Source: Synergistaceae bacterium
GTDB taxonomy: Bacteria; Synergistota; Synergistia; Synergistales; Synergistaceae
NCBI GenBank assembly: GCA_012727545.1
Contig: JAAYHA010000237.1
Location: 1 to 18,509, forward strand
Direction: 5' to 3'
Length of the DNA stretch: 18,509 bases
Shown here: positions 6,896-14,294 of the stretch, piece after piece
Numbering within the stretch: position 1 is the first letter of the stretch
How the letters are laid out: each line of letters starts with the position of its first letter
The notes under the pieces: model-generated
The model's input: only the letters and a program-made list of their open reading frames with translations
Database searches by the model: none
Told to the model about the DNA's origin: nothing
Program-made: the position numbers and the translations under genes

Positions 6896-9766
6896 ATGGA
6901 TCTCAAAAAAATATTTGAAAGCTTGTACGGGCATACTCGTCAGGAATGGACGGACGGATCCGGAGATAATGAAAACGGTTGGGAAGAGGAAAGACCGAAG
7001 ATCCCAAACATAAGAATGCCGAAGATTTCGAGGATATGGTTTATACTGGGTGGATTTTTTATATTGTTTACAGTGATCCTTCCGGGTCTTGCTGTTTTTC
7101 TTACAGACCTCTACTGGTTTGAAGCCTATGGTTTCGGGTCTGTTTTCTGGAGACGTTTCACAGCAAGGTGGGAGCTCTTTTTCATTGCTCTTGTCCCGGC
7201 GTTTTTGATCTACTGGATCAACTGGAATTACGCATGGAAAAATGGCTTGAGGCTTATGAACGACGCATCCGGGGAAGACGTAAAATTCAACGCCTCAAAA
7301 TGGGTGATAATAGTAGTTGCCCTTCTTCTGGCAGTAGTGAACGCAATGAATGCTATGGGATCATGGAGTACTTTTCTCAAATTCATGAATCAGACTGCCT
7401 TCGGAGAATCAGACCCATTGTTCGGTCTTGACCTGGGTTTTTATGTCTTTACGCTCCCGTTTATAAAATATATCCAGTCATGGCTTCAGGGGCTGTTGGT
7501 AGTGACCTTTATGGGAACGTTCGTATCATACTTTATGACGCGCTCTCTTGCACTTGATGGAACTAAAATAACGACATCTCCAAGGGCCAGGCTTCATATG
7601 TCCCTTCTTGGCGCGCTCATTCTCCTGGTTTGGGGAGGCGGATACTGGCTTGCAAGATATGAGCTTCTTTTTTCACCGACCGGCGTAGTCTTCGGGGCGG
7701 GCTATACTGATGTGAACATACTTCTTCCGGCATATAAAATACTGACTGCCGCAGCGATCGCTGCTGCTGCACTTCTTCTTATGAATTTCTACAAACCTAT
7801 GTGGAAGATCTCAGCAGTATTGATAGGAGCCCTTCTTTTGCTTGGCTGGGTATCAAGGTCTTTTGTTCCCGGACTGGTCCAACAGTACAGAGTTAAACCC
7901 AACGAGTATGAACTGGAAAAACCGTACCTTGAACACCACTTGGATTATACCCGAAGGGCATTTGGACTTAATGATGTCAGGACAATAGATATAACACCAG
8001 AAAATGAAGTCACCCCTGAAGAATTGCTGGCAGATCAGGAGACGGTAAGGAATATCCGTCTGTGGGATTATTCCCCGCTTCTGAGGACGTATAAACAGCT
8101 GCAGGCCATAAGGACATATTATGACTTCGATGATGTTTACATAGACAGATATATGCTTAACGGCAGCAACAGACAGGTAATGCTCTCCTTGAGGGAACTG
8201 GACCTCTCGAAACTTCAAAACCAGACATGGGTCAACATGCATCTGGAATTCACCCACGGTTACGGGGTAGTCATGAATCCGGTAAACGAGGTATCTCCCG
8301 GCGGGCTGCCATTCTTCTTTATGAAGGATCTCCCCCCGAGGTCAACTGTTGATATCCGGCTTGACAGACCGGAGATATACTATGGATCGATGGATGATTT
8401 TTATGTGCTTGTCAATACTGATGTAAAAGAATTCGATTATCCTATGGGTGATTCAAATGTTCGAAGCACATACGAAGGTAATGGCGGGGTAGAGCTGGAT
8501 TCTTTCTGGAAAAAGCTGCTCTTCACCCTCAGGTTCCGAGATACGGAGATACTCTTTACCGGTGCGCTTAGACCGGAGAGCAGGGTCCTTTTCCACAGGA
8601 ATGTACGTGAAGCCCTAAATGAAATAGCGCCCTTCTTTATATATGACAGCGACACGTATCCTGTTATATTTGACGGCAGGATAATATGGGTACAGGACGC
8701 ATATACATGGACTCACAGGTATCCATATTCAAAGCCCGTCATGACTGCTGATCCGACTTTGCGCCATTTCAACGGAGTCAATTATTTGAGGAACAGCGTC
8801 AAAGCAACTGTAGACGCCTATGACGGCAAAATGTCCTTCTATGTAGTTGATGAAAAGGATCCCCTGGTCCAGACATGGCGAAAAATATTTCCGGATATTT
8901 TCAAATCTGCGGGCGAAATGTCTGATGAGCTTTGGAAGCACATGAGGTATCCGGAGGACTTTTTTGAGGTCCAGACCGATGTTTACAGGACATATCACAT
9001 GACCGACACAAATACTTATTACAACAGGGAAGACGTTTGGGAAGTAACGCCGGCCGGACGCAAAAGAAGGATATCACCAAACTACGTGACAATGAAGCTA
9101 TGGGGTGAAAATGATCCGGAATTTGCTATCATCGTTCCCTATATGCCGCTTGGCAGGGATAACCTTATCGGCTGGATGGCAGGGAGATGTGACCCGGAAA
9201 ATTACGGTGAACTGCTTGTTTACAAGTTCCCGAAGCAGAAGCTCATATATGGTCCGGCCCAGATAGAGGCCCTTATAAATCAGAATCCGGAAATATCCTC
9301 GCAGCTCTCCCTATGGAGCCAGAGGGGATCGGATGTAATAATAGGCGACCTGCTGGTCATACCGATAGGCAAATCACTGCTTTATGTCCAGCCGCTCTAT
9401 CTTAAAGCGGAGAACGGCGAACTGCCTGAGTTGAAGAGAGTAATTGTTTCAACAGGTGGCAGAGTGGAATGGGATGAGACATTTGCCGGGGCGCTTGAAA
9501 AACTTATAGGCAAAAAAACTTCAGAAAAAGGATCAGCTGTCCGGCCGGGATCAGTTGCCGAGATGGTCGGAGGAAATGGGACAGGAGAATCCTACGGAGA
9601 GAACCTATCCGGAGAAAGAGATATTCCTGCCCTTGCCAAACAGGCCCAGGAATTATACGATTCAGCTCAGGAAGCACAGCGACAGGGCAACTGGGCACTT
9701 TACGGAGATAAAATCAAAGAACTTGGAAATGTGATATCAGAGCTGGAAAAGAGGTCTAAAGAGTAA
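6896..9766 (+). CDS. UPF0182 family large membrane protein
   Basis: A 956-residue protein of the uncharacterised UPF0182 family (COG1615), known from actinobacteria, cyanobacteria and some anaerobes. About seven hydrophobic helices fill residues 47-320 (near 47-70, 92-110, 136-153, 180-215, 236-252, 281-297 and 304-320), followed by a large extracytoplasmic-type domain. Family hallmarks are clear: FGAGYTDVNILLPA near 266-279, LWDYSPLLRTYKQLQAIRTY split by later YIDRYMLNGSNRQVMLSLRELD, the TWVNMHLEFTHGYGVVMNPV block, and a C-terminal helix with the conserved QGNWALYG motif. Start: GTG 6890 is only 3 bases from GAGGAG (6881-6886), whereas ATG 6896 is 9 bases away and is preferred. The stop overlaps the next start by one base (TAATG). 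Function is unknown; a role at the envelope is an inference from topology. Confidence 0.95.
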   Translation: MDLKKIFESLYGHTRQEWTDGSGDNENGWEEERPKIPNIRMPKISRIWFILGGFFILFTVILPGLAVFLTDLYWFEAYGFGSVFWRRFTARWELFFIALVPAFLIYWINWNYAWKNGLRLMNDASGEDVKFNASKWVIIVVALLLAVVNAMNAMGSWSTFLKFMNQTAFGESDPLFGLDLGFYVFTLPFIKYIQSWLQGLLVVTFMGTFVSYFMTRSLALDGTKITTSPRARLHMSLLGALILLVWGGGYWLARYELLFSPTGVVFGAGYTDVNILLPAYKILTAAAIAAAALLLMNFYKPMWKISAVLIGALLLLGWVSRSFVPGLVQQYRVKPNEYELEKPYLEHHLDYTRRAFGLNDVRTIDITPENEVTPEELLADQETVRNIRLWDYSPLLRTYKQLQAIRTYYDFDDVYIDRYMLNGSNRQVMLSLRELDLSKLQNQTWVNMHLEFTHGYGVVMNPVNEVSPGGLPFFFMKDLPPRSTVDIRLDRPEIYYGSMDDFYVLVNTDVKEFDYPMGDSNVRSTYEGNGGVELDSFWKKLLFTLRFRDTEILFTGALRPESRVLFHRNVREALNEIAPFFIYDSDTYPVIFDGRIIWVQDAYTWTHRYPYSKPVMTADPTLRHFNGVNYLRNSVKATVDAYDGKMSFYVVDEKDPLVQTWRKIFPDIFKSAGEMSDELWKHMRYPEDFFEVQTDVYRTYHMTDTNTYYNREDVWEVTPAGRKRRISPNYVTMKLWGENDPEFAIIVPYMPLGRDNLIGWMAGRCDPENYGELLVYKFPKQKLIYGPAQIEALINQNPEISSQLSLWSQRGSDVIIGDLLVIPIGKSLLYVQPLYLKAENGELPELKRVIVSTGGRVEWDETFAGALEKLIGKKTSEKGSAVRPGSVAEMVGGNGTGESYGENLSGERDIPALAKQAQELYDSAQEAQRQGNWALYGDKIKELGNVISELEKRSKE

Positions 9767-10245
9767 TGTTCACAATACTTTTCGGAGCATTGGCAGTCAT
9801 TGTGCTGGTACTTATGTGCTTTGGAATTTATATCTTTGCGGCTTATGTGTTTTCCAGATTGGGGGAGAAGTTCAGGATCGGATCCTTCCTCCGGTTTCTT
9901 ATCCCTTTTTACAACATTGCGCTTCTTTGCGACTGCGCACGGATTTCCCGCTGGTTCACTGTTGCAATAGTTGCGCCGGGGATAATAACTGCTGCAATGA
10001 ACATAGTCAGTTTCTATGTCTTTGCTGAGGTCTTCAGCTCGGGAGCTGCACTTGTAGCTTTTGCCGCCAATGTCTACCTATGGGGAAGGATCGCAGAGAG
10101 ACTTGGTAAAAATTTCTGGCTTTGGGGGATCATAACACCTATCCTTCTCGGATTGCCTGTCCTGATAATGGCATTTGACGGTTCCATGCCCGTCGGGAAC
10201 GGACGATCATCAAGAAAAGGGGAGACAAAATACATAGATGTTTAG
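9766..10245 (+). CDS. Small polytopic membrane protein, DUF5684-like
   Basis: A 159-residue membrane protein with four or five hydrophobic segments (about 4-28, 41-55, 63-88, 93-108 and 117-137). The arrangement resembles DUF5684 proteins: a helix, a short basic stretch, then the LIPFYNIALL motif (residues 45-54), an RWF turn, another helix, a short 'RIAERLGKNFWLWG' element and a final helix with a PILLGLPVL sequence. This match is from memory of the pattern, so it is moderately sure. The ATG shares its A with the UPF0182 stop (TAATG), so translation is probably coupled and the two products are likely made in fixed ratio, perhaps as partners. The tail after residue 140 is polar and probably cytoplasmic. 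Function is unknown. Confidence 0.85.
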   Translation: MFTILFGALAVIVLVLMCFGIYIFAAYVFSRLGEKFRIGSFLRFLIPFYNIALLCDCARISRWFTVAIVAPGIITAAMNIVSFYVFAEVFSSGAALVAFAANVYLWGRIAERLGKNFWLWGIITPILLGLPVLIMAFDGSMPVGNGRSSRKGETKYIDV

Positions 10246-11068
10246 CAGCATTAAAATCGGTTCTGAAGCTCCTTTCGAAGGTGTCGGAAGGTATAAGATC
10301 CAGAGAAGAAATGTAATGGCATTTATAGCATGTTCGACTTTAACAATTTTATTTTTTCTCTTGATCGGAAGCGATCGTCTCCTCGCAGCTGAGAATGAAA
10401 ATGCAGCATCCGGTGATGCGGTTCCATCTTTTGAAACATCAGTAACTGCTGTATCTTCAGACATGGAAAAAGAGACAGATGCGGACGTTATGCTTCCGGA
10501 GATATATGAAGTTTCCATCAGTCTCATATATCCGGGCGAAGGTGATAAAAAAGACCAGCTGACTGCTTCCATAAAAAATCTGTTGGTCGAGAACGGGGAA
10601 AAAGAAGCAGCTCGGACACTGGGAGAGATGTTAGGGCTCCAAAGAAAAAATTCAAAGGCATACCTTGGCTTTTACTGCAGAAAAGCCCTTCCCACACTTT
10701 CAGGTGATCTTAACGACAGGGCTGAGTTTCTAAGATGGTTTTTAACAGGCTACGGAAAATCAGGAGTAGTAATGGTTTCCGAAGAGGGGATCAAAAAGTT
10801 AAGAGCATCGGGCAGGCGAAGGGGAGAGTTCTGGAAGTTTGTTGAAGATGGCAAAGTCCCATCTGAAAAACTTGAGAGAATATATAAGGCTGATGATGTC
10901 GTCTACATCCCTTTTTCGTATGGTGAGATATTTTTACTTGATCTAGTCGGCTCAGAGCAGGGGGAAGCGGTAGTATGGAAAATACTTCCCGGAGGGGTAA
11001 ACAGGAAGGCCTGGCCTGCAGGACCGTGGGAGAGAGAAATAACGATAAGAGGCGACAGAATCAGCTGA
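10238..11068 (+). CDS. Unknown membrane-anchored or secreted protein in the UPF0182 operon
   Basis: A 276-residue protein that I do not recognise. A basic N-terminal stretch (KIQRRN) precedes one hydrophobic segment at about residues 27-46 that ends in RLLAAENEN, so it is either an exported protein cut after LLAA or a signal-anchored one. After a Ser/Glu/Asp-rich linker (about 50-85) comes a mixed alpha/beta domain with no catalytic motif I can name; the C-terminal part has a conserved-looking VVYIPFSYGEIFLLDLVG segment. The ATG overlaps the previous gene by 8 bases; AAGGGGAG lies 13 bases upstream, rather far, so a start at Met27 (10316) is possible, but that would remove the basic residues in front of the hydrophobic segment. 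Membership of the operon is the only clue to function. Confidence 0.8.
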   Translation: MFSSIKIGSEAPFEGVGRYKIQRRNVMAFIACSTLTILFFLLIGSDRLLAAENENAASGDAVPSFETSVTAVSSDMEKETDADVMLPEIYEVSISLIYPGEGDKKDQLTASIKNLLVENGEKEAARTLGEMLGLQRKNSKAYLGFYCRKALPTLSGDLNDRAEFLRWFLTGYGKSGVVMVSEEGIKKLRASGRRRGEFWKFVEDGKVPSEKLERIYKADDVVYIPFSYGEIFLLDLVGSEQGEAVVWKILPGGVNRKAWPAGPWEREITIRGDRIS

Positions 11069-11136
11069 TATGATGGCGATAAAAATCTTACTTGATATTT
11101 ATGCCTGAAACTTATCTTTTGAGGGGTGTTGTAAAG

Positions 11137-11880
11137 ATGAAAGCAAAGTGTATGTTAACTGTGTTTCTGCTGTTGGCGATATCATTATCCCCTGTGCCGG
11201 TCTTTGCAGCCTCTGACTGGGACACATTCACTGCTGAGATGGAGAAAAGAAGTAAAATAAAAGATACCGGAGCCGCTGTAATTGCTGATATGCTTGACAT
11301 TGCCCCTCAGGGGACCGAAGCTGAGCTGTGGAACAAGCTTTGGGACGGAGAGCCTCGCTGGAGGGCTGCTGCGGCTGTATCGCTCATAAACAGGGTGTTT
11401 CCGCAGGGAGACCCGTCAAGGTGGCAGGAAGTATCTGGATTTGTCCCCCAGAGGAGCGTACAGCCAAGACAGCTAATGGCAATGGATGCCTTGTTTGTAG
11501 CTGTGGACTCCCTTAGACAGATACCTGACGGAGTATGGGGCTCAGCATATTTGCTGTATCTATTCGGTAAGTCGGGAATGGGCAAAGTCCTGTTTATTGA
11601 AGAGATCCCCGAGGGAATGGATAAGGTTTTGAATGATGTGATATCAGTCACAGGCCTTCCGGGTGACTGGAGCATAAAAAAGATCAGGGGAAGACTTCCT
11701 GTCCTTCCTATTTACCGCGGATATATTACCAGAGACACCGCTGATTCAAGAAACATGCAGTATCTTGACGGATACGGCTCAATAGCTTCGAACGGAAGGT
11801 ACGCGTGGGACAGGGACAGGGGTTATGTATATGAAGTGATCGAAGACAGATACGAAAGAGATATCTGGATCAACCCGTAA
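11137..11880 (+). CDS. Unknown secreted protein, last gene of the UPF0182 operon
   Basis: A 247-residue protein with a clear signal peptide: MKAKCMLTVFLLLAISLSP followed by VPVFA and a predicted cut before ASDWD. The mature part starts with a helical region (about 25-135) that includes an RWRAAAAVSLINRVFPQGDP element, reminiscent of helical-repeat packing. It ends in a Tyr/Arg/Asp-rich tail (GRYAWDRDRGYVYEVIEDR). No known domain is recognised. GAGGGGTG at 11121-11128 lies 8 bases before ATG 11137, which decides the start; an ATG-like frame extension up to 11092 lacks a site and would hide the signal peptide. It lies 68 bases after the previous gene, on the same strand, and before a bidirectional hairpin, so it probably closes the operon. 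Confidence 0.85.
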   Translation: MKAKCMLTVFLLLAISLSPVPVFAASDWDTFTAEMEKRSKIKDTGAAVIADMLDIAPQGTEAELWNKLWDGEPRWRAAAAVSLINRVFPQGDPSRWQEVSGFVPQRSVQPRQLMAMDALFVAVDSLRQIPDGVWGSAYLLYLFGKSGMGKVLFIEEIPEGMDKVLNDVISVTGLPGDWSIKKIRGRLPVLPIYRGYITRDTADSRNMQYLDGYGSIASNGRYAWDRDRGYVYEVIEDRYERDIWINP

Positions 11881-11937
11881 GGCGCTTATTATCTCCTGCC
11901 TGTTTCCGACAAAATAAATATTGTTTTTCAAAAATCG

Positions 11938-11971
11938 AGAACGGAGCGCAGTTTTGATACGCCTCCGTTCT
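11938..11971. terminator. Bidirectional hairpin between convergent units
   Basis: AGAACGGAG (11938-11946) pairs with CTCCGTTCT (11963-11971), a 9-bp stem with a 16-base loop. On the plus strand GCTTTTGG follows; on the minus strand CGATTTTTG follows. It lies 13 bases past the end of the minus-strand LspA-like gene and 57 bases past the plus-strand operon, so it can serve both, better for the minus strand. Confidence 0.6.
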
Positions 11972-11984
11972 GCTTTTGGTCAGT

Positions 11985-12428
11985 CTATTCTCTGCCTTTG
12001 ATAGTTTCAAATGCCATATCAAATATTCCTGCTATTGTTCCCAGCAGAAGGTAGAGGGTAGCCAGGCTGAATATTGTTATGCCGGATCCTGTCGTAAAGA
12101 AGAGAGGGTACTGAAATCCTCTTGCCATTATCAGGTCGTATGCCAGGGCTGCTAATCCGGCGAGCAGAAGCATGGTCCACAATTTGGGTTTCATTCCGCC
12201 GCATTTATAAAAGACCCAGAAAACCAGTATGACCGGAGGTATTATTATAAAAGCCCTGCTGCGCGCCGGTTCACTTGCCAAGATCTGAGTAGTCTGTGTC
12301 AGAGAGTACGAGAGCGGCCCCATTTCAAAACCGACGCCCTTGTTTGCAAATATTTTAGAAAACCTGTCCAGTGCGACTAATGCAAATACCCCGCAGGACC
12401 AGGTGTCTCGACGAAGCTCAAATTTCAT
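11985..12428 (-). CDS. Degenerate signal peptidase II (LspA)-like membrane protein
   Basis: A 147-residue membrane protein with four hydrophobic stretches and the layout of lipoprotein signal peptidase II, though shorter than usual (about 160). Near the N-terminus LDRFSK (20-25) matches the LspA DQxSK element. AYDLI (96-100) sits where GNxxDR carries the first catalytic Asp (Asp98 kept, the Asn and Arg lost). IFSLATLYLLLG (119-130) lies where FNxADxxIxxG carries the second Asp, and here the Asn is Ser121 and the catalytic Asp is Thr124. The spacing between the two sites (26 residues) is close to that of E. coli LspA (27). It is therefore unlikely to be a peptidase. The homology is my own alignment by eye and could be superficial. 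AGGAGGT precedes the ATG by 6 bases. It is divergent from the PPDK_N pair. Confidence 0.75.
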   Translation of the reverse strand: MKFELRRDTWSCGVFALVALDRFSKIFANKGVGFEMGPLSYSLTQTTQILASEPARSRAFIIIPPVILVFWVFYKCGGMKPKLWTMLLLAGLAALAYDLIMARGFQYPLFFTTGSGITIFSLATLYLLLGTIAGIFDMAFETIKGRE

Positions 12429-12451
12429 TGTTTACCTCCTATTTAAAATTC

Positions 12452-12480
12452 TTGTAAAAGAAGCTTCAACAGTATATCAT
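12452..12480 (+). promoter_or_regulatory. Promoter of the tandem PPDK_N genes
   Basis: TTGTAA (12452-12457) and TATCAT (12475-12480, five of six) are separated by an ideal 17 bases. The predicted start near 12487 gives a leader of about 70 bases. It overlaps the promoter of the divergent LspA-like gene. Confidence 0.5.
12471..12479 (-). promoter_or_regulatory. Extended -10 promoter of the LspA-like gene
   Basis: Read on the minus strand this is TGATATACT, an extended -10 element (TG, one base, TATACT). A possible -35, TTGATC, lies 20 bases upstream (12497-12502). The predicted start near 12464 leaves a 36-base leader with AGGAGGT. The box overlaps the plus-strand -10. Confidence 0.45.
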
Positions 12481-12557
12481 CTTAATAGGTGCAGATGATC
12501 AAAACAAAAAAATTGCATCAAAAAGTTTGTTTTATGTTGCTTAGCGGGGGTGGAAGG

Positions 12558-14294
12558 ATGGAATATGGAGAATATTATAAAAGTTTTGACCCGGAGCCTT
12601 ACTACAGGGAAAGGGGCTGGCTGATCGGAAACGGGAAGGTCGGAGGAAAGGCAAAAGGCCTGAGCTTTGCTCATGAGGTCCTGAAATCGAACGGGATGCT
12701 TGAGGAAGTTTTTCTGCCCAGATGCACTTTCGTAATAACGACTTCTGTCTTTGAAGAATTTATGGAAGAGAACAGGCTGTGGGACAGACTCCTGGACCTT
12801 AGGGAGCACAGCGATGCCCCTAAGCTTCACAGGATATGCCAGGAAGCTGTTCTGCCTCAGAGCGTTGATGAAGATCTGGAAAGAATTCTTGATTTGATAG
12901 ATACTCCAATGTCGGTCCGCTCATCATCGATCCTAGAAGATGACGTCAACCTTTCTTTTGCCGGCAAGTACGCCACAAAATTTGTAGCCAACAGCGGAGA
13001 CAGGGCCTCAAGGAGGAAGGATCTGGAAGCAGCGATCAAAGAGGTATATGCTTCAACATACAATCCGGCAGCCAGAGAATATAAGAGAAAACACAATATA
13101 CTTTGGGGAGGAGAACGGATGGGAGTCCTTATCCAGCCGATCGTTGGAAGGATGAGGGAAAACAAGTACTATCCTGAGCTTGCGGGAGCGGCATTCTCAC
13201 AGGTTTTCAGGCGCCCCTCGCCAAGGATCAAAAAGGAAGATGGTGTGGCAAGAATATGTTTCGGTCTTGGCACCCGGACAGTGGACAGGAGCTTTGCGCG
13301 TACCTTTTATCTGACAAACCCCAATTTAAGGCCTGAAGGCAACAGGCCTTCAGAAATAGTATCACATTCTCAGGAGCAGTTTGATTATGTGGATATTGAG
13401 CATAATGCCTTTATGACAGCTTATGCTGCGAACTACATCAAAATGATCTCAAAAAAACATAAGATGGCTCAGACTTATCTGCAATGGTTTGATGACAACA
13501 TGTTTCACTGGCTTCTTGCTGACACAAATGACATGGTAGCGCCAAGGGCTGTTTTTACTTTTGCAGAACTGCCGCAAAAATGTCCTCAGCTTTTTATAAG
13601 GATAAAGAGATTGCTGCAGCTCTTTGAAAAGGAACTGCAGCTGCCGACAGATATGGAGTTTACCTACGAAAGTGCAGAGGACGAGTTCACTCTCGTCCAG
13701 CTTAGGCCGCTCTCAGTATATGATGACAGGGGAAAGGTCGAAATACCCGCAGTAGATCCTGAGAAGGTCATTCTGAGGGGAAATCGCATGGTTGCTAATG
13801 GAAGGCTGGAAAATATAAGCCACATAGTATATGTGGATCCTGAATTGTATGGCAAAACCCCGGATTTTTATGATGTGGCAAGGGCAATAGGAGATATCAA
13901 CGAAAAGCTGGACGGAGAGAGATACCTTCTTGTAGGCCCCGGACGCTGGGGGAGTTCCAATCCTGTTCTGGGAGTTCCTGTACAGTACAGTGAGCTTTCA
14001 AATTCAGGCTGCCTGGTAGAACTGGGCATCCCGAGTAAGGGGATGGCGCCTGAACTTTCATATGGGACCCATTTTTTTCTTGACCTGGATGGTGACAACA
14101 TCCTATATCTTCCGGTATTTGATGGAGAAAAAGGAAATATATATAACAAGGAATGGTTCGACAGCAGAAGTTGGATATCTACCCATCATCCGGCAGTGAG
14201 GCACTACCATGGAACATTCGATGTCCTGCTTGATGGTGACAGCGAAGTTGGGATCGTGATCGACAAAGGTGACACGGAGGTGAAGGGCAAGTGA
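12558..14294 (+). CDS. PEP synthase/PPDK-type nucleotide-binding protein, first of a tandem pair
   Basis: A 578-residue cytoplasmic protein built on the N-terminal ATP-binding domain of pyruvate phosphate dikinase/PEP synthase (PPDK_N). Conserved elements in order: GGKAKGLSFA (Lys31), MSVRSSSILED (Arg121), SFAGKYATKF, GERMGVLIQPIVG, ELAGAAFSQVF, FGLGTRTVD, then the ATP-grasp core DMEF (Glu367) and VQLRP (Gln381, Arg383). Nucleotide binding should be intact. Missing are the swivelling phosphohistidine domain (no GG..SHAAI motif) and the PEP/pyruvate TIM barrel, which make up the rest of the true enzymes, so it cannot do their full reaction alone. Residues about 405-570 form another domain with VGPGRWGSSNPVLGVPVQY (459-477) and ELSYGTHFF. 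Start: ATG 12558 aligns with the paralogue and follows a G-rich site (GGGGGTGG, 12546-12553); GTG 12489 is in frame but lacks one. Confidence 0.88.
   Translation: MEYGEYYKSFDPEPYYRERGWLIGNGKVGGKAKGLSFAHEVLKSNGMLEEVFLPRCTFVITTSVFEEFMEENRLWDRLLDLREHSDAPKLHRICQEAVLPQSVDEDLERILDLIDTPMSVRSSSILEDDVNLSFAGKYATKFVANSGDRASRRKDLEAAIKEVYASTYNPAAREYKRKHNILWGGERMGVLIQPIVGRMRENKYYPELAGAAFSQVFRRPSPRIKKEDGVARICFGLGTRTVDRSFARTFYLTNPNLRPEGNRPSEIVSHSQEQFDYVDIEHNAFMTAYAANYIKMISKKHKMAQTYLQWFDDNMFHWLLADTNDMVAPRAVFTFAELPQKCPQLFIRIKRLLQLFEKELQLPTDMEFTYESAEDEFTLVQLRPLSVYDDRGKVEIPAVDPEKVILRGNRMVANGRLENISHIVYVDPELYGKTPDFYDVARAIGDINEKLDGERYLLVGPGRWGSSNPVLGVPVQYSELSNSGCLVELGIPSKGMAPELSYGTHFFLDLDGDNILYLPVFDGEKGNIYNKEWFDSRSWISTHHPAVRHYHGTFDVLLDGDSEVGIVIDKGDTEVKGK

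Noticed and set aside
10238..11880. Possible paralogy between the two unknown exported proteins (both have a GKSG-like segment before an EE/GI stretch)
   Set aside because: Only a few residues agree (YGKSGVVMVSEEG versus FGKSGMGKVLFIEE) and the surrounding sequence does not align, so chance is more likely.
12489..12557. GTG start that would lengthen the first PPDK_N protein by 23 residues
   Set aside because: The extension does not align with the paralogue and has no Shine-Dalgarno site; ATG 12558 gives matching N-termini.
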